Positions 17,023-26,690 are shown, counted from the stretch's first letter. The stretch: 64,000 nucleotides of DNA from CBFFRJ01 sp051486985 (GCF_051486985.1 NZ_JAHVDV010000008.1:62001-126000), one strand, 5' to 3'. Numbers and translations are program-made. The notes: a model not told the origin generated them from the letters alone.

Positions 17023-18510
17023 ATGAACAAAGAAATTTTGGCTGTTGTTGAAGCTGTTTCTAACGAAAAAGCGCTGCCGCGTGAGAAAATTTTCGAAGCG
17101 CTGGAAAGTGCTCTGGCTACAGCAACCAAGAAAAAATATGAGCAAGAAATCGACGTGCGCGTCAGCATTGACCGTAAAAGCGGCGATTTCGACACGTTCC
17201 GTCGTTGGGTTATTGTCGAAGAAGTAACCCAGCCTACTAAAGAGATCACCCTTGAAGCCGCCCGCTATGAAGACGAAAGCTTCAACGTTGGTGATTATGT
17301 TGAAGATCAGATTGAATCGGTAACCTTTGACCGTATTACAACCCAGACGGCAAAACAGGTTATCGTACAGAAGGTTCGCGAAGCTGAGCGTGCAATGGTT
17401 GTTGACCAGTTCCGCGAGCATGAAAGCGAAATCATCACCGGTGTGGTGAAGAAAGTTAACCGCGACAACATTACGCTCGATCTGGGCAACAATGCTGAAG
17501 CCGTCATCCTGCGTGAAGATATGCTCCCGCGTGAGAACTTCCGTCCGGGCGACCGCATTCGTGGTGTGCTATATGCCGTGCGCCCGGAAGCGCGTGGTGC
17601 GCAGTTGTTCGTCACTCGTTCAAAACCGGAAATGCTGATCGAACTGTTCCGCATTGAAGTACCGGAAATTGGTGAAGAAGTGATTGAGATTAAAGCAGCC
17701 GCCCGCGATCCGGGCTCTCGCGCAAAAATCGCAGTCAAAACCAATGATAAACGAATCGATCCGGTAGGTGCTTGCGTAGGCATGCGCGGTGCGCGTGTAC
17801 AGGCGGTTTCTACGGAACTGGGTGGTGAGCGTATTGATATCGTCCTGTGGGACGACAACCCGGCACAGTTCGTGATTAATGCGATGGCGCCAGCGGATGT
17901 TGCTTCGATTGTCGTTGATGAAGACAAGCACACCATGGATATCGCCGTTGAAGCCGGTAACCTGGCACAGGCAATTGGACGTAACGGTCAGAACGTCCGT
18001 CTGGCTTCGCAATTGAGTGGTTGGGAACTCAACGTCATGACCGTTGATGACCTGCAGGCTAAGCATCAGGCTGAAGCACACGCAGCCATTGATACCTTCA
18101 CCAAATATCTCGATATCGATGAAGATTTCGCGACTGTACTGGTTGAAGAAGGCTTTGCCACGCTCGAAGAGTTGGCCTATGTGCCAATGAAAGAACTGTT
18201 GGAAATCGACGGCCTTGATGAGGCTACCGTTGAAGCGCTGCGCGAGCGTGCTAAAAACGCACTGACCACTCTGGCACTGGCCCAGGAAGAAAGCCTTGGT
18301 GATAACAAACCAGCTGACGATCTGTTGAATCTGGAAGGATTAGATCGCGAAATGGCCTTCAGACTGGCTGCCCGTGGTGTTTGTACGCTGGAAGATCTCG
18401 CCGAACAGGGCATTGATGATCTGGCTGATATCGAAGGGTTGAACGACGAAAAAGCCGGTGAGCTGATCATGGCAGCCCGTAATATTTGCTGGTTCGGTGA
18501 CGAAGCGTAA
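17023..18510 (+). CDS. nusA: Transcription termination/antitermination factor NusA
   Basis: NusA binds RNA polymerase and controls pausing, termination and antitermination. The 495-residue product shows the full enteric layout: N-terminal polymerase-binding domain (1-135), S1 domain (about 135-200), KH1 and KH2 (about 200-345; GACVGMRGARVQ and AIGRNGQNVRLA loops), and two acidic repeats AR1 and AR2 (about 360-425 and 435-495) that bind the alpha CTD and regulate RNA access. It sits between rimP and infB. Confidence 0.97.
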   Translation: MNKEILAVVEAVSNEKALPREKIFEALESALATATKKKYEQEIDVRVSIDRKSGDFDTFRRWVIVEEVTQPTKEITLEAARYEDESFNVGDYVEDQIESVTFDRITTQTAKQVIVQKVREAERAMVVDQFREHESEIITGVVKKVNRDNITLDLGNNAEAVILREDMLPRENFRPGDRIRGVLYAVRPEARGAQLFVTRSKPEMLIELFRIEVPEIGEEVIEIKAAARDPGSRAKIAVKTNDKRIDPVGACVGMRGARVQAVSTELGGERIDIVLWDDNPAQFVINAMAPADVASIVVDEDKHTMDIAVEAGNLAQAIGRNGQNVRLASQLSGWELNVMTVDDLQAKHQAEAHAAIDTFTKYLDIDEDFATVLVEEGFATLEELAYVPMKELLEIDGLDEATVEALRERAKNALTTLALAQEESLGDNKPADDLLNLEGLDREMAFRLAARGVCTLEDLAEQGIDDLADIEGLNDEKAGELIMAARNICWFGDEA

Positions 18511-18534
18511 TAAACTGTAGCAGGAAGGAACAGC

Positions 18535-21222
18535 ATGACAGATGTAACCGTAAAATCGCTGGCTGCAGAGATACAGACCTCCGTGGATCGCCTGGTACAG
18601 CAATTTGCTGATGCAGGTATCCCGAAGTCTGCGAATGACTCTGTATCCGCACAAGAGAAACAGACTTTACTGGCGCACCTGAACCGTGAAAACGGTTCTG
18701 CGCCGGACAAATTGACATTGCAGCGTAAAACGCGCAGTACTCTCAATATTCCAGGTACCGGTGGAAAGAGTAAATCGGTACAAATCGAAGTCCGCAAAAC
18801 ACGCACCTTTGTAAAACGCGATCCGCAAGAGGCAGAACGCCTTGCCGCGGAAGAGCAGGCGCAGCGTGAAGCGGAAGAGCAGGCCCGTCGTGAAGCAGAA
18901 GAAGCTGCTAAACGCGAGGCGCAACAAAAAGCTGAACGTGAGGCCGCAGAACAAGCGAAACGTGAATCCGCCGAGAAGGCGAAACGTGAAGCTGCGGAAA
19001 AAGATAAAGTGAGCAATCAACAAACCGACGATATGACCAAAACCGCCCATGCTGAAAAAGCCCGCCGCGAAGCGGAAGCTGCTGAGCTGAAACGTAAAGC
19101 TGAAGAAGAAGCACGTCGTAAGCTTGAAGAAGAAGCTCGCCGTGTTGCTGACGATGCGCGCCGTATGGCTGAAGAAAATGCTGGCGTCTGGGCTGAGCAA
19201 GAGAAAGTGGAAGAAGATAAGAGCGATTATCATGTCACTACTTCTCAGCACGCTCGCCAGGCGGAAGATGAAAACGATCGTGAAGTTGAAGGCGGTCGTG
19301 GTCGTGGCCGTAATGCAAAAGCAGCGCGCCCGGCGAAGAAAGGCAATAAACATGCTGAGTCGAAAGCCGATCGTGAAGAGGCCCGCGCTGCCGTTCGTGG
19401 CGGTAAAGGCGGCAAGCGTAAAGGTTCTTCTCTGCAGCAGGGCTTCCAGAAGCCAGCGCAGGCTGTTAACCGTGATGTTGTGATTGGCGAGACCATCACC
19501 GTTGGCGAACTGGCTAACAAAATGGCCGTTAAAGGTTCTCAGGTCATCAAAGCGATGATGAAACTGGGCGCCATGGCGACCATTAACCAGGTTATCGATC
19601 AGGAAACCGCACAGCTGGTTGCTGAAGAGATGGGCCATAAAGTCACCCTGCGTCGTGAGAACGAGCTGGAAGAAGCGGTAATGAGCGACCGTGATACGGG
19701 TGTGGCGGCAGAGCCGCGTGCACCGGTTGTGACCATCATGGGTCACGTTGACCACGGTAAAACCTCTCTGCTGGACTACATTCGTTCAACGAAAGTGGCT
19801 TCCGGTGAAGCGGGCGGCATTACTCAGCACATCGGTGCGTACCACGTTGAAACTGACAACGGTATGATCACCTTCCTGGATACCCCGGGCCACGCCGCAT
19901 TTACCTCTATGCGTGCTCGTGGTGCACAGGCGACGGATATCGTTGTTCTGGTCGTTGCAGCAGACGATGGCGTGATGCCGCAGACTATCGAAGCAATCCA
20001 GCACGCGAAAGCGGCGCAGGTGCCGGTCGTTGTTGCGGTCAACAAAATCGACAAGCCAGAAGCCGATCCGGACCGCGTGAAGCAGGAACTCTCCCAGTAC
20101 GGCATCATGCCGGAAGCATGGGGCGGCGAAAGCCAGTTCGTCCATGTATCTGCCAAAGCGGGTACCGGCATTGATGAACTGCTGGATGCTATCCTGCTGC
20201 AGGCTGAAGTTCTTGAGCTGAAAGCCATTCGTAATGGTATGGCGAGCGGCGCGGTCATCGAATCCTTCCTGGATAAAGGTCGTGGTCCGGTTGCAACCGT
20301 TCTGGTACGCGAAGGTACGTTGCATAAAGGCGATATCGTTCTGTGTGGCTTCGAATACGGTCGTGTTCGTGCAATGCGTGACGAACTGGGTCGTGAAGTT
20401 ACCGAAGCTGGTCCATCTATCCCTGTAGAGATCCTTGGTCTGTCCGGTGTTCCTGCTGCGGGTGATGAAGCAACGGTTGTTCGTGACGAGAAAAAAGCGC
20501 GTGAAGTTGCACTGTACCGTCAGGGTAAATTCCGCGAAGTTAAGCTTGCGCGTCAGCAGAAATCTAAACTTGAGAACATGTTCGCTAACATGACCGAAGG
20601 CGAAGTTCACGAAGTGAACGTCGTACTGAAAGCGGACGTTCAGGGTTCTGTTGAGGCTATCAGTGACTCTCTGCTGAAACTGTCTACCGATGAAGTTAAA
20701 GTGAAGATCATTGGTTCCGGCGTAGGTGGTATCACTGAAACCGACGCCACCCTGGCTGCTGCATCTAATGCTATTCTGGTCGGCTTTAACGTTCGTGCGG
20801 ATGCTTCTGCCCGGCGCGTGATTGACGCTGAAAGTCTGGATCTGCGTTACTACTCCGTCATCTACCATCTGATTGACGAAGTGAAAGCGGCGATGAGCGG
20901 TAAGCTCTCTCCGGAACTGAAACAGCAGATCATCGGCCTTGCTGAAGTTCGTGACGTCTTCAAATCACCGAAATTTGGCGCTATCGCAGGCTGTATGGTT
21001 ACCGAAGGTACCATCAAGCGTCACAACCCAATCCGCGTTCTGCGTGACAACGTGGTTATCTATGAAGGCGAGCTGGAATCCCTGCGCCGCTTCAAAGATG
21101 ACGTTAACGAAGTCCGTAACGGCATGGAATGTGGTATCGGCGTGAAGAACTATAACGACGTTCGCGTTGGCGATATGATCGAAGTGTTCGAGATCATCGA
21201 AATCCAGCGCAGCATCGATTAA
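18535..21222 (+). CDS. infB: Translation initiation factor IF-2
   Basis: IF-2 is the GTPase that brings fMet-tRNA to the 30S subunit. The 895-residue product is slightly longer than E. coli IF-2 (890). Residues 1-50 form the small N domain; about 95-220 is a highly charged helix of R/E/A repeats; the G domain begins near 395 with GHVDHGKTS, DTPGHAAF and NKIDK; domains II-IV follow. Two internal in-frame starts (GTG 19009, ATG 19033) match the sites giving IF2-2 and IF2-3. It lies 24 bases after nusA. Confidence 0.97.
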   Translation: MTDVTVKSLAAEIQTSVDRLVQQFADAGIPKSANDSVSAQEKQTLLAHLNRENGSAPDKLTLQRKTRSTLNIPGTGGKSKSVQIEVRKTRTFVKRDPQEAERLAAEEQAQREAEEQARREAEEAAKREAQQKAEREAAEQAKRESAEKAKREAAEKDKVSNQQTDDMTKTAHAEKARREAEAAELKRKAEEEARRKLEEEARRVADDARRMAEENAGVWAEQEKVEEDKSDYHVTTSQHARQAEDENDREVEGGRGRGRNAKAARPAKKGNKHAESKADREEARAAVRGGKGGKRKGSSLQQGFQKPAQAVNRDVVIGETITVGELANKMAVKGSQVIKAMMKLGAMATINQVIDQETAQLVAEEMGHKVTLRRENELEEAVMSDRDTGVAAEPRAPVVTIMGHVDHGKTSLLDYIRSTKVASGEAGGITQHIGAYHVETDNGMITFLDTPGHAAFTSMRARGAQATDIVVLVVAADDGVMPQTIEAIQHAKAAQVPVVVAVNKIDKPEADPDRVKQELSQYGIMPEAWGGESQFVHVSAKAGTGIDELLDAILLQAEVLELKAIRNGMASGAVIESFLDKGRGPVATVLVREGTLHKGDIVLCGFEYGRVRAMRDELGREVTEAGPSIPVEILGLSGVPAAGDEATVVRDEKKAREVALYRQGKFREVKLARQQKSKLENMFANMTEGEVHEVNVVLKADVQGSVEAISDSLLKLSTDEVKVKIIGSGVGGITETDATLAAASNAILVGFNVRADASARRVIDAESLDLRYYSVIYHLIDEVKAAMSGKLSPELKQQIIGLAEVRDVFKSPKFGAIAGCMVTEGTIKRHNPIRVLRDNVVIYEGELESLRRFKDDVNEVRNGMECGIGVKNYNDVRVGDMIEVFEIIEIQRSID
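19009..19035 (+). other. Internal initiation sites for shorter IF-2 forms
   Basis: A GTG at 19009 (codon 159) and an ATG at 19033 (codon 167) are in frame within infB. In E. coli, GTG codon 158 and AUG codon 165 start the shorter IF2-2 and IF2-3 proteins; the position and surrounding residues (VSNQQTDDM) are conserved here. The use of these starts is inferred from homology. Confidence 0.65.
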
Positions 21223-21270
21223 TCCACCGCTTCTTTTGAGCTTCGCTTAAAACCTGAAGTGGAAATATGT

Positions 21271-21300
21271 CGGCCGGGTAAGCGGAGCGCCACCCGGCAA
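21271..21300 (+). repeat. REP-like palindrome between infB and rbfA
   Basis: GGCCGGGTAAGCGGAGCGCC followed by ACCCGGC is an inverted repeat of the REP/PU type (GCCGGGT / ACCCGGC arms). It lies just before the infB-rbfA terminator hairpin. Confidence 0.6.
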
Positions 21301-21307
21301 GAAATTT

Positions 21308-21334
21308 AAAAAGGGGCTTTTGGCCCCTTTTTTG
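21308..21334 (+). terminator. Terminator-like hairpin between infB and rbfA
   Basis: AAAAAGGGGC-TTTT-GGCCCCTTTTTT is followed by a short gap and the rbfA ribosome site. It probably reduces transcription into rbfA-truB while allowing some read-through, since no other strong promoter is obvious. Confidence 0.75.
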
Positions 21335-21356
21335 TCTTTATTCTGGAGAATTTATT

Positions 21357-21767
21357 ATGGCGAAAGAATTTGGTCGCCCGCAGCGTGTATCACAGGAGCT
21401 GCAAAAAGAAATTGCAATTATCCTGCAGCGCGAAATCAAGGACCCGCGTCTGGGCATGATGACCACGGTTTCCGGCGTCGAAGTGTCCCGCGATCTGGCT
21501 TATGCAAAAGTGTTTGTCACCTTCCTTAACGATCAGGATGAAGCGTCTGTAAAGGCCGGTATACGTGCACTGCAGGATGCATCAGGTTTTATCCGCACAT
21601 TGCTTGGAAAAGCGATGCGTCTACGTATCGTGCCGGAACTGACCTTCTTCTACGACAACTCGCTTGTCGAAGGGATGCGCATGTCCAACCTGGTGACCAG
21701 CGTTGTAAAACACGATGATGAACGTCGTGTGAATCCGGATGAAAGCGGCGATAGCAAGGAGGACTAA
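21357..21767 (+). CDS. rbfA: Ribosome-binding factor A (RbfA)
   Basis: RbfA is a cold-shock 30S assembly factor that binds the helix 1 region of 16S rRNA. The 136-residue product (E. coli 133) has the KH-type fold with RVSQELQKEIAIILQ at the N-terminus and GMMTTVSGVEVSRDLAYAKV in the middle; the acidic C-terminal tail ends SGDSKED. The last base of its stop codon is the first base of the truB start (TAATG), so the two are translationally coupled. Confidence 0.96.
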   Translation: MAKEFGRPQRVSQELQKEIAIILQREIKDPRLGMMTTVSGVEVSRDLAYAKVFVTFLNDQDEASVKAGIRALQDASGFIRTLLGKAMRLRIVPELTFFYDNSLVEGMRMSNLVTSVVKHDDERRVNPDESGDSKED

Positions 21768-22714
21768 TGAGTCGTCCTCGTCGTCGTGGTCGCGATATAC
21801 ATGGCGTGTTATTGCTGGATAAGCCGCAGGGGGCATCCAGCAATGACGTGCTGCAAAAAGTGAAGCGTCTGTTTAATGCCAACCGCGCCGGGCACACGGG
21901 CGCGCTGGATCCGCTGGCAACAGGTATGCTTCCTATCTGTTTGGGTGAAGCGACCAAGTTTTCCCAGTATCTGCTTGATTCAGATAAACGTTATCGCGTG
22001 ATTGCCCGGCTGGGGCAACGCACAGACACCTCTGACGCAGATGGTCAGATTGTTGAAGAGCGACCGGTGACGTTCAGTGCTGAGCAACTGGCTGCTGCGC
22101 TGGAGAGCTTCCGGGGCGAAACCGCGCAGGTTCCTTCTATGTATTCCGCCCTGAAATATCAGGGAAAAAAGCTGTACGAATATGCGCGCCAGGGCATTGA
22201 AGTGCCCCGTGAAGCCCGCGCCATCACCGTGTATGAGCTGTTGTTTATTCGTCATGAAGGCGATGAACTTGAACTGGAAATTCACTGTTCAAAGGGCACC
22301 TACATCCGCACCATCATTGATGATCTGGGTGAAAAACTGGGATGTGGTGCACACGTGATTTTCCTGCGCCGTCTTGCCGTCAGCAAATACCCGGCTGAGC
22401 GAATGGTGACGCTGGAGCAGCTGCTGGAGCGGGTTGAAAAAGCGGAATCGCAAGCTGTTCCGTCAGCAGAACTTCTGGATCCACTGCTGATGCCGATGGA
22501 CAGTCCGGCGGCGGATTACCCGATGGTTAATATTTCGTCTACGGTAGCGGCCTACTTTAAGTTGGGTCAGACAGTTCGTACGGATATTACGTCGCTGGAT
22601 GGTCTGGTAAGGGTGTCGGAAGGCGATGACGCGCAGTTTATCGGCATGGGTGAAATGACCAATGACGGCCGTCTCTCGCCACGTCGACTGGTGGTTGAGT
22701 ATCCTCCAGCCTGA
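21767..22714 (+). CDS. truB: tRNA pseudouridine-55 synthase TruB
   Basis: TruB converts U55 to pseudouridine in the T loop of tRNAs and also acts as a tRNA chaperone. The 315-residue product (E. coli 314) carries the catalytic Asp48 in GHTGALDPLATGML. The YSALKYQGKKLYEYAR segment and C-terminal PUA-like domain are intact. It overlaps rbfA by one base and is followed by rpsO after 144 bases. Confidence 0.96.
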   Translation: MSRPRRRGRDIHGVLLLDKPQGASSNDVLQKVKRLFNANRAGHTGALDPLATGMLPICLGEATKFSQYLLDSDKRYRVIARLGQRTDTSDADGQIVEERPVTFSAEQLAAALESFRGETAQVPSMYSALKYQGKKLYEYARQGIEVPREARAITVYELLFIRHEGDELELEIHCSKGTYIRTIIDDLGEKLGCGAHVIFLRRLAVSKYPAERMVTLEQLLERVEKAESQAVPSAELLDPLLMPMDSPAADYPMVNISSTVAAYFKLGQTVRTDITSLDGLVRVSEGDDAQFIGMGEMTNDGRLSPRRLVVEYPPA

Positions 22715-22722
22715 GCCCCACC

Positions 22723-22751
22723 TTGCGATAAACAGACACTACGAGTAGAAT
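22723..22751 (+). promoter_or_regulatory. Sigma-70 promoter of rpsO
   Basis: TTGCGA at 22723-22728 and TAGAAT at 22746-22751, spaced 17 bases, directly follow truB and precede the rpsO leader. The position fits the rpsO P1 promoter of E. coli. Confidence 0.65.
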
Positions 22752-22858
22752 ATTGCCGCTTAATGCCGTGGCAATTGTTTAACAATGTGTTGGCATTACA
22801 CTGGGGTTGCTGAATTAGAGATCGGCACCCTTTCATTTTTTTATCACTGGAGTTCAAA

Positions 22859-23128
22859 ATGTCTCTAAGCGTTGAAGCTAAAGCAAAAATCGTTTCCGAG
22901 TTTGGTCGTGGCGAAAATGACAGCGGTTCTACCGAAGTTCAGGTTGCCCTGCTGACTGCTCAGATCAACCACCTGCAAGGTCACTTTGCAGAGCACAAAA
23001 AAGATCACCACAGCCGTCGTGGTCTGCTGCGCATGGTTTCTCAGCGTCGTAAACTGCTCGACTACCTGAAACGTAAAGATGTTGCACGCTACACTGCGCT
23101 TATCGAGCGTCTGGGTCTGCGTCGCTAA
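22859..23128 (+). CDS. rpsO: 30S ribosomal protein uS15
   Basis: uS15 is an 89-residue primary 16S rRNA binding protein. The sequence starts MSLSVEAKAKIVSEFGRG and contains the conserved GSTEVQVALLT and DHHSRRGLL RNA contacts. In E. coli it represses its own translation through a leader pseudoknot; the roughly 105-base leader here is long enough for that, but I did not model it. It is followed by a terminator and then pnp, the classic rpsO-pnp pair. Confidence 0.97.
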   Translation: MSLSVEAKAKIVSEFGRGENDSGSTEVQVALLTAQINHLQGHFAEHKKDHHSRRGLLRMVSQRRKLLDYLKRKDVARYTALIERLGLRR

Positions 23129-23144
23129 GTCTGGCGAGTTTCAG

Positions 23145-23172
23145 AGAAAGGGGCCGTAAGGCCCCTTTTTTC
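23145..23172 (+). terminator. Terminator after rpsO
   Basis: GAAAGGGGCC-GTAA-GGCCCCTTTTTT lies 17 bases after the rpsO stop codon, equivalent to the t1 attenuator between rpsO and pnp in E. coli. Confidence 0.85.
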
Positions 23173-23239
23173 AACCAGACGGCAGCAATTAACGGTACAA
23201 TAATGTATTGTTGCTAAGAATGATCTTCGTTGCAGAGGT

Positions 23240-23302
23240 TCGCGCGGCTAATGAGAGGCTTCACCCGGAGAACACGGGTTAGGGTTGTCATTAGTCGCGA
23301 GG
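23240..23302 (+). promoter_or_regulatory. pnp leader double hairpin (RNase III processing region)
   Basis: CGCGGCTAATGA at 23243-23254 can pair with TCATTAGTCGCG at 23288-23299 (one G-U pair), enclosing a second stem ACCCG / CGGGT at 23263-23279. In E. coli a long leader stem here is cut by RNase III, after which PNPase represses its own mRNA. The stem is visible; the cleavage is inferred. Confidence 0.7.
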
Positions 23303-23374
23303 ATGCAAAGAGGATCGGGTTTTAACGACAGCACTCTAAAGATGTGCTGCCATCCATTAAGAAAGGACAATACT

Positions 23375-25510
23375 TTGCTTAATCCGATCGTTCGTAAGTT
23401 CCAGTACGGGCAACATACCGTCACGCTGGAAACCGGCATGATGGCGCGTCAGGCCACTGCAGCCGTTATGGTTAGCATGGATGACACTGCGGTATTCGTA
23501 ACCGTTGTTGGCCAGAAAAAAGCAAAACCAGGTCAGGACTTTTTCCCGCTGACCGTAAACTATCAAGAGCGTACCTACGCTGCGGGTAAAATCCCTGGTG
23601 GATTCTTCCGTCGTGAAGGTCGTCCAAGCGAAGGTGAAACGCTGATCGCGCGTCTGATTGACCGCCCGGTTCGCCCGCTGTTCCCGGAAGGCTTTGTTAA
23701 CGAAGTCCAGGTTATCGCCACCGTGGTTTCTGTAAACCCGCAGGTTAACCCGGATATCGTTGCGATGATTGGTGCCTCTGCTGCACTGTCTCTGTCAGGT
23801 ATTCCGTTCAATGGTCCAATCGGTGCCGCGCGCGTTGGTTATATCAACGACCAGTACGTGCTGAACCCAACCCAGGAAGAGCTGAAAACCAGTAAGCTGG
23901 ACCTGGTGGTTGCTGGAACTGAAGGCGCTGTGCTGATGGTGGAATCCGAAGCTGAACTGCTGAGCGAAGACCAGATGCTGGGCGCAGTGGTATTCGGCCA
24001 TGATCAACAACAGGTTGTAATCCAGAACATCAACGACCTGGTGAAAGAAGCCGGTAAACCACGTTGGGACTGGCAGCCGGAAGCGGCAAACGACGCGCTG
24101 AATGCACGCGTTGCAGCCCTGGCTGAATCTCGCCTGAGCGATGCTTACCGCGTAACCGACAAACAAGAGCGTTATGCTCTGGTTGACGTCATCAAATCTG
24201 AAACCGTTGCTGCTCTGCTGGCAGAAGATGAAACCCTGGACGCGAACGAACTGGGCGACATCCTGCATGCTATCGAGAAGAACGTTGTTCGTAGCCGCGT
24301 ACTGGCTGGTGAGCCGCGTATCGATGGTCGCGAAAAAGATATGATTCGTGGTCTGGATGTACGCACTGGCGTACTGCCGCGTACTCACGGCTCCTCTCTG
24401 TTCACCCGTGGTGAAACTCAGGCGCTGGTTACCGCAACCCTGGGTACTGCGCGTGATGCACAGAACATCGATGAACTGATGGGCGAGCGCACTGACTCCT
24501 TCCTGTTCCACTACAACTTCCCTCCGTATTCCGTAGGGGAGACCGGTATGGTCGGTTCGCCGAAACGTCGTGAAATTGGTCACGGTCGTCTGGCGAAACG
24601 CGGCGTACTGGCGGTAATGCCGGATGCAGACAAATTCCCGTACACCGTTCGTGTGGTGTCCGAGATTACTGAATCCAACGGCTCTTCTTCGATGGCTTCT
24701 GTCTGCGGCGCTTCTCTGGCGCTGATGGACGCAGGTGTGCCAATCAAAGCCGCCGTTGCGGGTATCGCAATGGGTCTGGTGAAAGAAGGTGACAACTTTG
24801 TGGTTCTGTCAGATATCCTGGGCGATGAAGATCACCTGGGCGATATGGACTTCAAAGTGGCTGGTAGCCGCGAAGGTATCTCTGCGCTGCAGATGGATAT
24901 CAAAATCGAAGGCATCACCAAAGAGATCATGCAGGTTGCTCTGAACCAGGCTAAAGGTGCGCGTCTGCACATCCTGGGTGTGATGGAACAGGCTATCAAC
25001 GCACCGCGTGGCGACATTTCTCAGTTCGCTCCGCGTATCCATACCATCAAGATCAATCCAGACAAGATCAAAGATGTCATCGGCAAAGGCGGTTCTGTTA
25101 TCCGTGCACTGACCGAAGAGACTGGCACCACCATCGAAATCGAAGATGACGGTACTGTGAAGATCGCAGCGACCGACGGTGAAAAAGCGAAATTCGCGAT
25201 TCGTCGTATCGAAGAGATCACTGCTGAAATCGAAGTGGGTCGTATCTACAGCGGTAAAGTGACCCGTATCGTTGACTTTGGCGCATTTGTTGCCATCGGT
25301 GGCGGTAAAGAAGGTCTGGTACATATTTCTCAGATCGCCGATAAACGCGTAGAGAAAGTAACAGACTACCTGCAGATGGGTCAGGAAGTGCCGGTTAAAG
25401 TTCTGGAAGTTGATCGCCAGGGCCGTATCCGTCTTAGCATTAAAGAAGCTACCGAACAAACTCAGCCTGCAGGTGCGCCGGAAGCGCAGCAAGCAGAGCA
25501 GGGCGAGTAA
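23375..25510 (+). CDS. pnp: Polynucleotide phosphorylase (PNPase)
   Basis: PNPase degrades RNA 3' to 5' using phosphate and is part of the degradosome. I start it at the TTG at 23375 (AAAGGA ribosome site eight bases upstream), which gives 711 residues beginning LLNPIVRKFQYGQ, identical in length to E. coli. An in-frame ATG at 23285 lies inside the leader hairpin and is unlikely. Domains in order: RNase PH 1 (about 10-140), helical linker, RNase PH 2 (about 325-545), KH with GKGGSVIRAL near 570, and S1 (about 620-690). Confidence 0.97.
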   Translation: MLNPIVRKFQYGQHTVTLETGMMARQATAAVMVSMDDTAVFVTVVGQKKAKPGQDFFPLTVNYQERTYAAGKIPGGFFRREGRPSEGETLIARLIDRPVRPLFPEGFVNEVQVIATVVSVNPQVNPDIVAMIGASAALSLSGIPFNGPIGAARVGYINDQYVLNPTQEELKTSKLDLVVAGTEGAVLMVESEAELLSEDQMLGAVVFGHDQQQVVIQNINDLVKEAGKPRWDWQPEAANDALNARVAALAESRLSDAYRVTDKQERYALVDVIKSETVAALLAEDETLDANELGDILHAIEKNVVRSRVLAGEPRIDGREKDMIRGLDVRTGVLPRTHGSSLFTRGETQALVTATLGTARDAQNIDELMGERTDSFLFHYNFPPYSVGETGMVGSPKRREIGHGRLAKRGVLAVMPDADKFPYTVRVVSEITESNGSSSMASVCGASLALMDAGVPIKAAVAGIAMGLVKEGDNFVVLSDILGDEDHLGDMDFKVAGSREGISALQMDIKIEGITKEIMQVALNQAKGARLHILGVMEQAINAPRGDISQFAPRIHTIKINPDKIKDVIGKGGSVIRALTEETGTTIEIEDDGTVKIAATDGEKAKFAIRRIEEITAEIEVGRIYSGKVTRIVDFGAFVAIGGGKEGLVHISQIADKRVEKVTDYLQMGQEVPVKVLEVDRQGRIRLSIKEATEQTQPAGAPEAQQAEQGE

Positions 25511-25617
25511 GGTTGTTTTGCCCTCCACTACGGTGGAGGGCGCATTATCGGGCAGGACGCCGTGTTTGCAGCCGGGGGACAGGACGTTCATCCAATTGTT
25601 GTCTTCGGGAGTGGGAA

Positions 25618-26502
25618 ATGAAGCCTTTTTTGCGCTGGTGTTTCGTTGCGACAGCTTTAACGCTGGCAGGATGCAGCAACTCTGCCTGGCGTAAGAGCGA
25701 AGTCCTCGCGGTGCCATTGCAACCGACTTTACAGCAGGAAGTAATTCTGGCACGCATGGAACAAATTCTTGCCAGTCGGGCTTTATCCGATGATGAACGC
25801 GCGCAGCTTTTATATGAGCGCGGAGTGTTGTATGATAGTCTCGGTCTGAGGGCACTTGCGCGAAATGATTTTTCACAAGCGCTGGCAATCCGACCCGATA
25901 TGCCGGAAGTATTCAATTACTTAGGTATTTACTTAACGCAGGCAGGCAATTTTGATGCTGCCTATGAAGCGTTTGATTCTGTACTTGAGCTTGATCCAAC
26001 TTACAACTACGCGCACTTGAACCGCGGAATCGCCCTGTATTACGGCGGTCGCGATAAATTAGCGCAAGATGATCTGCTAGCGTTTTATCGAGACGATCCC
26101 AATGATCCTTTCCGTAGCCTGTGGCTTTATGTCGCTGAGCGTAAGCTTGACGAGAAGCAGGCAAAAGAAGCTCTGTCTCAGCGCTTCGAAAAATCGGATA
26201 AAGAGCAATGGGGATGGAACATTGTCGAGTTCTACCTGGGCAACATTAACGAAGCAACGTTAATGGAACGCCTGAAGGCGGACGCAACGGATAACACCTC
26301 GCTCGCTGAGCATCTCAGTGAAACCAACTTCTATTTAGGTAAGTACTACCTAAGTCTGGGGGATAAGGACAGCGCTACGGCACTGTTCAAATTAGCGGTT
26401 GCTAACAACGTACACAACTTCGTTGAGCACCGTTATGCATTGTTGGAACTATCGCTCTTGGGCCAGGAGCAAGACGACCTGGCAGAATCGGACCAGCAAT
26501 AG
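25618..26502 (+). CDS. nlpI: Outer-membrane TPR lipoprotein NlpI
   Basis: NlpI is an outer-membrane lipoprotein adaptor that brings murein endopeptidases such as MepS to the protease Prc. The 294-residue product matches E. coli in length. A lipoprotein signal ends LTLAGC with Cys19; four to five TPR helices follow (about 60-200). Earlier in-frame starts would remove the clear lipoprotein signal, so 25618 is preferred, with GGGA upstream. It lies between pnp and yrbN-deaD. Confidence 0.95.
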   Translation: MKPFLRWCFVATALTLAGCSNSAWRKSEVLAVPLQPTLQQEVILARMEQILASRALSDDERAQLLYERGVLYDSLGLRALARNDFSQALAIRPDMPEVFNYLGIYLTQAGNFDAAYEAFDSVLELDPTYNYAHLNRGIALYYGGRDKLAQDDLLAFYRDDPNDPFRSLWLYVAERKLDEKQAKEALSQRFEKSDKEQWGWNIVEFYLGNINEATLMERLKADATDNTSLAEHLSETNFYLGKYYLSLGDKDSATALFKLAVANNVHNFVEHRYALLELSLLGQEQDDLAESDQQ

Positions 26503-26609
26503 CTGACGACATAGACATCAGCCCGTAATCTTTTGATTGCCATCACCTTAACTGGTGAGGGCGCTGTTGTTCGTCAATACATCTACTTTGAGCCGGTTCA
26601 CACTTTTCA

Positions 26610-26690
26610 ATGAAAATTGCAGATCATTTTCACGATGAGTTATGTAGACTGGCCGCCACTGACATTGAGGCACTTGTACTACATGGCTGA
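26610..26690 (+). CDS. yrbN: 26-residue leader peptide YrbN, overlapping deaD
   Basis: A short frame runs from ATG 26610 to TGA 26688-26690 and translates to a 26-residue peptide starting MKIADHFHDELCRLA and ending LHG. The length and sequence correspond to the E. coli small protein YrbN. Its last codons overlap the deaD start (CATGGCTGA) by eight bases in a different frame, which suggests translational coupling to deaD. Its own function is unknown. Confidence 0.8.
   Translation: MKIADHFHDELCRLAATDIEALVLHG

Noticed and set aside
19786..20868. A 360-codon frame antisense to infB
   Set aside because: Same kind of antisense artefact; no ribosome site or known domain, and infB is intact.
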